A DNA stretch of 5,038 nucleotides. It comes from Candidatus Gastranaerophilales bacterium. Lineage in GTDB: Bacteria; Cyanobacteriota; Vampirovibrionia; Gastranaerophilales; Gastranaerophilaceae. The notes beneath the pieces were generated by a model, which was not told where the DNA came from, did not search any database, and saw only the letters and a list, made by a program, of their open reading frames with translations. Below are positions 1-5,038 of the stretch, one piece after another. The position numbers were made by a program, and so were the translations under genes. The stretch spans positions 1 to 5,038 of the forward strand of contig CAJONH010000029.1 in the NCBI GenBank assembly GCA_905235825.1, given 5' to 3'. The first letter of the stretch is position 1. Each line of letters starts with the position of its first letter.

Positions 1-780
1 GAATATTTAAAGCCTGTTTTGCAGGTGATAGGGGATTGTCATTGCGAGCGAAAGCGAAGCAATCCAGCTGATTTTAAAATAAATAATAATAATATCGGCT
101 GGACTGCCACGGACTATCGTCCTCGCAGTGACAGTAAAGTAGGTCGGCTTTACCAAGCCGAAACCATGTTTGACAAAATCGACTTTGATAAACTCCCCAA
201 TGCTTTTGTAATCAAATGTAATCACGGCTGCAAATGGCAATTTATTATTAAAGATAAAGAAGATTATTTAAATACAAAGCCTTTAGTGAAAATTACAAAA
301 CGTCAAATGACAGGCTGGCTTCAGCAGGATTACAGTTTTTGGGGCGGGTTTGAAATGCAGTATAAAGGCATAAAACCTAAAATATTAATTGAAAAATTGA
401 TGAGGGAGGAAATTAATACAGAACCAATAAAAATTAATATTTATTATTTTAACGGAGAACCATATATAATATATAAATTTTATAATAAACAAGTACAAAC
501 AGTCTACGATAAAAATTTTAAACCAATTGATGATATTTTTGCAGGCAATGAAAAAACAATAAATAAGTCAGCCGATTATATAATAAATCAAATATTTGAT
601 TTATCAAATCAACTTGTAAAAGGTTTAAATATTGAGCTTCTTCGTACAGATTGGATGATTTATGAAAATAAACCATATTTTGAAGAAATTACTTTCACTC
701 CATACAGTGGATTTTTAAAAACAACAAAAGAATTTAATAAACAATTTAAAAGGAGTTTTTATGAATTTAGATTCAATTGA
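1..780 (+). CDS. TupA-like ATP-grasp protein, 5'-truncated by window, carrying an in-frame palindromic repeat
   Basis: The reading frame is open from base 1 to the TGA at 778-780, so the gene begins left of the window. Numbering codons from base 1, the TupA-like ATP-grasp pattern appears as EYLKPVLQ (2-9), then after an interruption FDKIDFDKLPNAFVIKCNHG (57-76), where the Lys of VIKCNHG is the expected nucleotide-binding residue. Next come the aromatic WLQQDY and GIKPKILIEKLM segments, INIYYFNGEP, and the closing LRTDW plus PYFEEITFTPYSGF, whose acidic residues (D217, E228/E229) are the likely Mg2+ ligands. Family members activate a carboxylate with ATP and are usually found in cell-surface polysaccharide or teichuronopeptide synthesis, probably cytosolic. 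Codons ~10-55 are foreign: they translate a dispersed repeat that separates two normally adjacent parts of the fold. The TTG at 19 and ATG at 166 lack good ribosome binding sites and are unlikely starts. The 3' end overlaps the next gene by 20 bases. The substrate is unknown. Confidence 0.8.
   Translation, partial: EYLKPVLQVIGDCHCERKRSNPADFKINNNNIGWTATDYRPRSDSKVGRLYQAETMFDKIDFDKLPNAFVIKCNHGCKWQFIIKDKEDYLNTKPLVKITKRQMTGWLQQDYSFWGGFEMQYKGIKPKILIEKLMREEINTEPIKINIYYFNGEPYIIYKFYNKQVQTVYDKNFKPIDDIFAGNEKTINKSADYIINQIFDLSNQLVKGLNIELLRTDWMIYENKPYFEEITFTPYSGFLKTTKEFNKQFKRSFYEFRFN
35..163. repeat. composite palindromic repeat inserted in-frame in the ATP-grasp gene
   Basis: Two long arms face each other: 38-69 (starting gtcattgcgag, ending caatccagc) and 97-132 (starting ggctggactgcc, ending ctcgcagtgac). 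They are separated by an AT-rich centre at 70-96. Each arm also folds on itself: attgc/gcaat closes the left arm, while actgc/gcagt closes the right arm and encloses ggac-tatc-gtcc. A separate perfect hairpin follows, tcggctt (144-150), loop tacc, aagccga (155-161). The GC content stands out from the AT-rich surroundings. The core motif (tcattgcgagcgaaagcgaagcaatcc) is a type of dispersed, non-autonomous repeat I recognise from several bacterial lineages. In-frame residence inside proteins is known for Rickettsia palindromic elements. The exact borders are uncertain and no target-site duplication was clear. The translated product, roughly 44-46 residues, contains no stop. Confidence 0.8.
751..755 (+). 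promoter_or_regulatory. ribosome binding site of the small Cys-rich gene
   Basis: AGGAG lies five bases before the ATG at 761 and inside the last codons of the ATP-grasp gene. It fixes the start of the 93-residue gene and implies translational coupling across the 20-base overlap. Confidence 0.75.
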
Positions 781-1042
781 AGGATTAACAGATGAACAAA
801 TCAATGAAATATATTCGGAAATTAGTCAGGAAAATAATCTAACAGCAGGAAATCAATATATATGTCAATATGTACAAGGGAAATGTTATGTTTGCGGATA
901 TGGAGATGTAGATTTGAGTTGTTCTACGTTATTAAATTGGGGATATTATTACATACCTGACGGGGATACTCATACTTTTTACGCATACCTGGCATACGTA
1001 AGGTGCCGAGGAGGTGCAGTACGTATGGATTATTGCAGTTAG
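761..1042 (+). CDS. small Cys/Tyr-rich protein of unknown function (possible modified-peptide precursor)
   Basis: This 93-residue protein matches no family I can name. It looks bipartite. Residues 1-32 (MNLDSIEGLTDEQINEIYSE...) are acidic, free of cysteine and likely helical, like a leader or recognition segment. Residues 33-93 contain all six cysteines (35, 42, 45, 54, 82, 92) and eleven of the twelve tyrosines, with a C42-V-C45 spacing of CxxC, a YYY run at 62-64, and a Gly-Gly at 84-85 just before the C-terminal AVRMDYCS. There is no signal peptide or membrane segment. The start is supported by AGGAG five bases upstream. The gene overlaps the ATP-grasp gene by 20 bases and ends 20 bases before the U32 gene, so the three are probably co-transcribed. 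A modified (RiPP-like) substrate for its neighbours is my preferred inference. A small metal-binding protein or a degenerate fragment of a larger Cys-rich protein are alternatives. Confidence 0.7.
   Translation: MNLDSIEGLTDEQINEIYSEISQENNLTAGNQYICQYVQGKCYVCGYGDVDLSCSTLLNWGYYYIPDGDTHTFYAYLAYVRCRGGAVRMDYCS
993..1027 (+). repeat. 8-bp inverted repeat with SD-like loop at the end of the small gene
   Basis: catacgta (993-1000) and tacgtatg (1020-1027) are perfectly complementary. The 19-base loop holds the direct repeat aggtgc twice (1001-1006 and 1012-1017) and an SD-like gaggaggtg (1008-1016). A competing short hairpin, ggca (991-994) with tgcc (1004-1007), would exclude the long stem. The element lies 36-70 bases before the U32 start. 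A role in translation of that gene is only a possibility. Confidence 0.4.
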
Positions 1043-1056
1043 GAGGTAAAAAAGGA
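1041..1056 (+). promoter_or_regulatory. ribosome binding region of the U32 gene
   Basis: AGGAGG (1041-1046) overlaps the stop codon of the small gene and lies 16 bases from the ATG at 1063, too far for normal use. AAGGA (1052-1056) is six bases from that ATG and is the likelier site. This favours ATG 1063 over the upstream in-frame GTG at 1003, which lies inside the preceding gene. Confidence 0.6.
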
Positions 1057-1062
1057 AATATA

Positions 1063-2217
1063 ATGTACAAATTTTCAGCACCCATGCCTTTTACAATTAA
1101 AGATATTGATAAAATTCTTAACATAAATAAACTTGTAGAAAAGAGTAAAATAACAAGTTTATACAATTGTGTACCCCGTGGATGTGAAGTATTTACCGGT
1201 TTTGAACAATCAAGGAATAGTGATTTAAAAAATACACAATGGAGCTATTGGAAAAATCTTATTCAATATGTTTTGGAAAAAAATTGTGATTTTATTTATT
1301 TATTAAATTCACCTAAAAGATTAGAAATAGAAAACCCTAATTTTAATAAACAATTAGAAACACTGGAACTCCTTTTAGGCGAATTGAGGAAAATTGGTGT
1401 TAATAAATTAAGAGTTGCATCATTACAATTAATGAATTTTATTGGTAAAAATTATCCTGATTTTAAAATATTAGCTTCTACCAGCCTTGAATATAAAATT
1501 ATTAGTGAATATCAAAATTTTCTAAATTTTCATCCTGAGGTAATACAGATTGTTCCAAGCCATGATTTAAATAAAAATTTTGATTTACTAAAAAATATAC
1601 AAAAAAAATATCCCAAAATTGAAATTGAACTCATAGTTAATGAAGGTTGTATACAAGGTTGCCCAAACAGATATATACATGCTTCAAGCAGAATAGATAA
1701 AGGAACAACGATTAACAATGAACTATCCTTATCTGATGGTTATGCTACAAGCTTTTGTGGAAATATTACAGAGAAATATCCCTTACAAAGTTTTGTTCTA
1801 AGTAATAATATTTTTCCTTGGAATATCAAAGAATACAGTAAAATAGGAATTAATAATTTTAAATTTGTAGGACGTGATGTATTTTTAATTTATTCAACAC
1901 AAATGTACATTGACAGATATTGTTTATATTTAAAAGGAGTAGATAATATATCTAACATAAAAGATTATCCGTTATCACATTTTATTCATCGTTTGACGGG
2001 AATTCCCGCATATAATCAGTTAACGGTGAATTGTTTTAAAAAATATCTGCCTGATATAAAACATTTTATAAAAAAAGGGCATCTGTGTGCATCAAGGTGT
2101 GATGTTGAATGTAAATACTGCTACAAGTGTGCCGATAAAATTCAAAAGGTATTTTTAAAAAAGCAGAAAGATAAAGAAAAAATACCGAGCAGAGTTTCTG
2201 CTTGTTGTATAAATTAA
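1063..2217 (+). CDS. U32-family (collagenase-like) protein, probable Fe-S enzyme
   Basis: This 384-residue protein shows the U32 TIM-barrel pattern: a central strand with LLNSP, a GVNKLRVASLQLMNFI segment, a YPDFKILASTS segment, HPEVIQIVPSHDLNKNF, then the family hallmark LIVNEGCIQGCPNRYIHA with C196 and C200, and a further C232 in SFCGN. U32 relatives such as UbiU/UbiV, RlhA and TrhP are Fe-S-linked hydroxylases or modification enzymes rather than proven proteases, and their clusters use cysteines in this region. The C-terminus adds a second cluster, C342-x3-C346-x3-C350-x2-C353-x2-C356, preceded by C324 and followed by C381-C382. C36 and C41 lie near the N-terminus (NCVPRGCE). The start is ATG 1063, with AAGGA six bases upstream. 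The gene follows the Cys-rich small gene by 20 bases and is closed by a terminator, suggesting that it acts with that gene. The reaction and substrate are not known. It is cytosolic, with no signal peptide. Confidence 0.8.
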   Translation: MYKFSAPMPFTIKDIDKILNINKLVEKSKITSLYNCVPRGCEVFTGFEQSRNSDLKNTQWSYWKNLIQYVLEKNCDFIYLLNSPKRLEIENPNFNKQLETLELLLGELRKIGVNKLRVASLQLMNFIGKNYPDFKILASTSLEYKIISEYQNFLNFHPEVIQIVPSHDLNKNFDLLKNIQKKYPKIEIELIVNEGCIQGCPNRYIHASSRIDKGTTINNELSLSDGYATSFCGNITEKYPLQSFVLSNNIFPWNIKEYSKIGINNFKFVGRDVFLIYSTQMYIDRYCLYLKGVDNISNIKDYPLSHFIHRLTGIPAYNQLTVNCFKKYLPDIKHFIKKGHLCASRCDVECKYCYKCADKIQKVFLKKQKDKEKIPSRVSACCIN

Positions 2218-2244
2218 AAATTTATCTATATTTACGTAGTATTT

Positions 2245-2270
2245 GCCCGATATTACATCGGGCTTTTTTT
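2245..2270 (+). terminator. rho-independent terminator of the three-gene operon
   Basis: A seven-base-pair stem gcccgat (2245-2251) / atcgggc (2257-2263) with a five-base loop is followed directly by seven Ts. It lies 27 bases after the U32 stop codon. On the minus strand the hairpin has no T-run after it, so it serves the plus-strand operon only. Confidence 0.9.
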
Positions 2271-2283
2271 ACATATTTATAAA

Positions 2284-2391
2284 TTATAAACCTAACTGAG
2301 CAAGTATTCTCAATATTAGATTTTCTAAAATTTGAAGTAATATAAATGCAAATATATCTGTATTTCCCCTGCAATTCTTATAAAGTAGCAT
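2284..2391 (-). CDS. possible 35-residue ORF overlapping the 3' end of the deaminase gene
   Basis: An ATG at 2391-2389 on the minus strand opens a frame that ends at TAA 2286-2284. It overlaps the last 14 bases of the deaminase gene in the +1 frame. The product begins MLLYKNCRG and ends in a hydrophobic amphipathic stretch, ILENLILRILAQLGL. No ribosome binding site is visible, so expression would need coupling to termination of the deaminase gene. The AT-rich sequence makes chance likely. It might alternatively be a remnant of a longer C-terminus. Confidence 0.2.
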   Translation of the reverse strand: MLLYKNCRGNTDIFAFILLQILENLILRILAQLGL

Positions 2392-4702
2392 ATTTTATGT
2401 TTTTTGTATTATCTGTTCCGTTTACTTCATTTAACAAATCTTGTATTTTATTAACTCTATATTCTAAAATTGAAAATAATTCTTTTTTATCTTTTTCGGA
2501 GATAAAAGCTGCATTTATACCTGCTCTGATTGATTGTTTAACATTATTCCAATCCATAAAATTGCTGTGTCCTGTTAATAAAAATTGCAGGTACTCTTTT
2601 GTAATATTAGTTGCACATATAGCATCATTGTCTGTACAAATTGCAACCGGTATATCATTTTTTATAAATTCATCAATCGGATGTTTCTCAAATCCTTTGG
2701 TATTTAAAGGAATTGACAGTACATTACATACTCCGCAAATTTCTACGGTAATGCCTGATTTTTTTAGTTTTTTCATTGTATTAGGATTAAGTACTGCTTG
2801 AACTCCATGTCCTATTCTATCTACACCCATTTCAACAGCTTCTTCAACAGACAGATATCCTTCTCTGCCTCTGTCAAAAGTTGGAGTTTCACCTGCATGC
2901 ATTGTTATTCCGATTTTTTCGCCTTGAATTTCTCCATTTTCTACTTTTTGGTTATATTCTTTTATTATATTAATAGCATCTTTAAAGGCTTTTGGACCAT
3001 AACCCGTATCCTCGGGACCTGCTATATCAAATCCAAATTTCATATCCGGATATTTAACAGCCGCTTTTACAGCTTCTTTTGCTTGTATTCTTGCACTTTC
3101 GATACTTTTATCCCAATCTCTGCCTCTATATGATAAAAATACAAAACTTAATTTCGGAGGTTCTAAACCTTCCTTTTTTATTTCCTTTCTGATATTCCGA
3201 ATAGACTTAATTATTGATTCGCTTCCTTCTTCGGGGGATAAGTCTTTTCCTTCATTATTTTTTATACTATCGCAGGCACATCTGATTTCTACGGCAAGCT
3301 GCCCTTGTTTCATTGCTTCTTTAACTATTCCTTTTATAGCTTTATGGTAGTCATCCGGTGTTTTTATCGGTACACCTATATTAGCATAACTGATATTAAA
3401 ATCATGTAAATTTTCGTAACCAGCTTCACCTTTTGAATATGAAGTTTCAATTTTAGAAATTTCTCCTTGAGTCATTTTTTTATCTTTTGCAAGTTCAATA
3501 GTAATATCTTTTGGAACAGAACCTTTTAAATGTTGATGTAAATTCGTTTTAGGCAATAATTTTACCATAACTGCATTTTTTGCTACATTTTTTTGAATTT
3601 CGGTAAGATTTTTATCTTGATTGATTTTAATTAAAATATGTCTTGCTTGTTCAATTGCTCTGTCAAAGTCAGTTACATCTATTTGGGATAAATATTTTTC
3701 ATCCATTTTTTTTGCAATTTTAGCTGCAAGTTTATATTCACCTTTTAAGTCTGTTGGTAAATTTTGACTGTCATCTAAAATTTCGCATAATTTTTTACTA
3801 CGATTTATTGTATAGAACATATAAAGTATTTTTTTATGGCAATATATAGCATCTTGGATAGAAAAATCAGCGGAATTTAATTTTTCCAGATACTCTTGCA
3901 ATAAATTAATAAACTCTTTTGATGCAGGATTTAAAGGATCATCCCTGTATATTTTAAGAAATTTATCAATATTTGAAGCATATATAGAATTTTTTGCTTC
4001 ATTTATTATTACAACTTGTCCCGGTTTTACTGTAACAATACCCTCTTTTGTACTGAGTTTTGTTCCAACAGGCAACAAACAAACTTCACAGGAACTGCAT
4101 TTTATTGCATCTGAAATTTTTCCTTTTTCAATATTATCCGGATTAATAAATTCAATATTGCCTTGTTCGTATTTTTCACTATTTGTATATATTTTTGAAA
4201 ATTCTTTTTTTGAACATATTCCTATATCATTTGGTTTTCCTTCTTTATCTCTGCCGTAAATAATAATAACATCATCCTTTGTTAATGTTCTTGGGAAAGA
4301 AGCTTTATTTGGAGAATACCATTCTCCTTTTATTTTATCCATACCGATTTCATTTAGTATTTTATCATCCGATAAATCAGGAACTAAAAATTCTATTTTT
4401 TGGGGTTGAGAAACAATTGATATTTTAGGTGATATTAGTAAATCATTTATTGTTAATGTATAATTTTTTTCTGATGATAAATATGCAAATGCAATTGATT
4501 TTAAATAATTGACATAATTCTCAGAAAAATAATCTAATCCGGTTTCGCCCTCTGCAAATTTTTCTCTTATCACGAAATTTGCTCGGCAATTTAAATCAGG
4601 ATTTTGTCTATTCATTATATTTAAATTATTATTTGTTGATATTATTGACGTATATGTATTTAGTAAAATACCATAATAATTATTAAAAAGCGTACCGTTC
4701 AC
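2378..4702 (-). CDS. adenosine deaminase-domain protein with a ~380-residue N-terminal extension
   Basis: The 774-residue protein is about twice the ~330-350 residues of ordinary adenosine deaminases. The deaminase domain starts near KLLPKTNLHQHLKGS, with zinc ligands H389 and H391. It continues through GFDIAGPE (G562, E564), ITMHAGE (H602, catalytic E605), RIGHGV (H632) and CTDND (zinc ligand D691). This set is that of adenosine/AMP/adenine deaminase-type amidohydrolases, which hydrolyse an amino group from a purine. N692 replaces the second Asp of the usual TDDP, which in mouse adenosine deaminase contacts N7 of adenine, and CGVCNV replaces CPTSNV, so substrate choice may differ. Residues 1-380 match no family I can name with confidence. 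They include C202-x2-C205-x2-C208 and then a small β-rich stretch (PVGTKLSTKEGIVTVKPGQV) with a PGDYG-like look. No signal peptide or membrane helix is seen. The start is GTG 4702, preceded by a purine-rich AAGGAAAAGAAG and with a stop codon a short way upstream in frame. A later ATG (codon 30) is a weaker alternative without a ribosome binding site. Confidence 0.88.
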   Translation of the reverse strand: MNGTLFNNYYGILLNTYTSIISTNNNLNIMNRQNPDLNCRANFVIREKFAEGETGLDYFSENYVNYLKSIAFAYLSSEKNYTLTINDLLISPKISIVSQPQKIEFLVPDLSDDKILNEIGMDKIKGEWYSPNKASFPRTLTKDDVIIIYGRDKEGKPNDIGICSKKEFSKIYTNSEKYEQGNIEFINPDNIEKGKISDAIKCSSCEVCLLPVGTKLSTKEGIVTVKPGQVVIINEAKNSIYASNIDKFLKIYRDDPLNPASKEFINLLQEYLEKLNSADFSIQDAIYCHKKILYMFYTINRSKKLCEILDDSQNLPTDLKGEYKLAAKIAKKMDEKYLSQIDVTDFDRAIEQARHILIKINQDKNLTEIQKNVAKNAVMVKLLPKTNLHQHLKGSVPKDITIELAKDKKMTQGEISKIETSYSKGEAGYENLHDFNISYANIGVPIKTPDDYHKAIKGIVKEAMKQGQLAVEIRCACDSIKNNEGKDLSPEEGSESIIKSIRNIRKEIKKEGLEPPKLSFVFLSYRGRDWDKSIESARIQAKEAVKAAVKYPDMKFGFDIAGPEDTGYGPKAFKDAINIIKEYNQKVENGEIQGEKIGITMHAGETPTFDRGREGYLSVEEAVEMGVDRIGHGVQAVLNPNTMKKLKKSGITVEICGVCNVLSIPLNTKGFEKHPIDEFIKNDIPVAICTDNDAICATNITKEYLQFLLTGHSNFMDWNNVKQSIRAGINAAFISEKDKKELFSILEYRVNKIQDLLNEVNGTDNTKNIKYATL

Positions 4703-4877
4703 TTTTAATCTTCTTTTCCTTACCCGGACACAATCAGATTAAAACAAAAGGGTTTACAAAATTGCTAAAAAATAAATCTATAAACTTATATAACTTTTTT
4801 TGAAATAACAGGCAAAATTTTTTATTGATATGTTTTAGTTTGGTATAGCATGTAGAATGTTGGAAAAAGGGAAAACA
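4703..4877. promoter_or_regulatory. divergent intergenic region
   Basis: This AT-rich gap separates two divergent genes, so it must hold promoters for both unless one is expressed from elsewhere. On the plus side TTGATA (4825-4830) and TAGAAT (4853-4858) resemble sigma-70 boxes, but their 22-base spacing is too long for a confident call. TATAGC (4844-4849) is another weak candidate. On the minus side only generic AT-rich boxes are seen. No clear operator or riboswitch was found. Confidence 0.3.
4867..4872 (+). promoter_or_regulatory. ribosome binding site of the right-edge gene
   Basis: AAGGGA sits five bases before ATG 4878. It supports that codon as the true start of a gene that is otherwise known only from its first 53 codons. 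Confidence 0.65.
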
Positions 4878-5038
4878 ATGACAAAAATAAATTCAATTAA
4901 TGCATTAAATGCCGCTAATTTACAACAAGAAAAAATAAACAATCCATCGGCAAGTGTCAATCGGAATTTACCGCAAATAAAAGAAATGCCATCTGTATCG
5001 TTAGGAAAAGACTTAGTTCATCCTGTAGAAACAATAAA
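4878..5038 (+). CDS. N-terminus of an unidentified protein, truncated by the window edge
   Basis: Fifty-three full codons are open from ATG 4878 to the edge, with a good ribosome binding site. The encoded start, MTKINSINALNAANLQQEK, is polar and rich in Asn, Gln and Ser, then PSASVNRNLPQIKEMPSVSL is Pro/Ser-rich and probably disordered. There is no signal peptide or membrane segment. Low-complexity N-termini of this style occur in front of varied domains in Gastranaerophilales, which is a recollection and not a search result. The functional domain lies outside the window, so no role can be given. The gene is divergent from the deaminase-domain gene. Confidence 0.7.
   Translation, partial: MTKINSINALNAANLQQEKINNPSASVNRNLPQIKEMPSVSLGKDLVHPVETI

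Noticed and set aside
7..240. Minus-strand ORF across the repeat
   Set aside because: It is the antisense of the ATP-grasp gene and repeat; the open frame comes from the palindromic element and there is no supporting family pattern.
166..780. ATG 166 as the true start of a shortened ATP-grasp protein after the repeat
   Set aside because: No ribosome binding site precedes it (the upstream bases are the repeat's terminal hairpin), and family-like sequence (EYLKPVLQ) is present in the same frame before the repeat. It could still be used if the upstream part is broken outside the window.
1003..1062. Upstream GTG start extending the U32 protein by 20 residues
   Set aside because: It lies inside the small Cys-rich gene, the extra residues do not fit the U32 N-terminus, and ATG 1063 has a well-placed AAGGA.
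2399..2405. Minus-strand A AAA AAC heptamer in the deaminase frame (codons ACA AAA AAC), a classic -1 frameshift site
   Set aside because: The -1 frame adds only about two dozen AT-rich residues of no recognisable character, no stimulatory hairpin or pseudoknot follows, and such A-runs are expected in this composition.
2346..3133. Two plus-strand ORFs opposite the deaminase gene (2346-2801 and 2798-3133)
   Set aside because: They are antisense shadows of the conserved deaminase domain, with Phe/Ser/Ile-rich translations typical of the complement of AT-rich coding DNA.
2378..4702. RdrB of the RADAR defence system, a large adenosine deaminase
   Set aside because: Size is comparable and an N-terminal extension exists, but no RdrA-like ATPase lies next to it: its neighbours in the window are the convergent operon and a divergent partial gene. 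The domain match is too general to claim it.
4825..4858. Sigma-70 or sigma-54 promoter before the right-edge gene
   Set aside because: The sigma-70-like boxes are 22 bases apart, and the TGG...TG spacing does not place a GC at the sigma-54 -12 position, so no specific promoter is called.

Overview
The window is AT-rich bacterial DNA read with the standard code (TGA is used as a stop). The composition, the Asn/Lys/Ile-rich proteins, the dispersed palindromic repeat near position 40-163 and the style of the N-terminus encoded at 4878 (MTKINSINALNAANLQQ) fit a gut Gastranaerophilales (Candidatus Melainabacteria) genome. This assignment is recognition from memory, not a search result, and other AT-rich host-associated bacteria remain possible.

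Left part, plus strand (1-2270): a tight three-gene cluster. (1) A TupA-like ATP-grasp protein runs in from the left edge. Its N-terminal region carries an in-frame insertion of a composite palindromic repeat. (2) A 93-residue Cys- and Tyr-rich small protein starts inside the end of the ATP-grasp gene and has its own strong ribosome binding site there. (3) A 384-residue U32-family ('collagenase-like') protein with conserved internal cysteines and a five-Cys C-terminal cluster starts 20 bases later. A rho-independent terminator at 2245-2270 closes the unit. A peptide-ligase-type fold, a small Cys-rich protein with a Cys-free acidic N-terminus, and a probable Fe-S U32 enzyme together resemble a peptide-modification (RiPP-like) cassette. 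That reading is inference. The ATP-grasp family is better known from cell-surface polysaccharide loci.

Right part, minus strand (4702-2378): one large gene encodes a 774-residue protein. Its C-terminal half (about residues 380-765) is an adenosine deaminase-type amidohydrolase domain with all zinc ligands, but with an Asn at the position of a substrate-contacting Asp. The first ~380 residues are not part of any adenosine deaminase I recognise and include a CxxCxxC motif. The gene converges on the left-hand operon, and a possible 35-codon ORF overlaps its 3' end.

Right edge: after a 175-base divergent intergenic region, a further plus-strand gene begins at 4878 and runs off the window. No RNA gene, CRISPR array, insertion sequence or origin was seen, and no gene-free stretch exceeds 300 bases.
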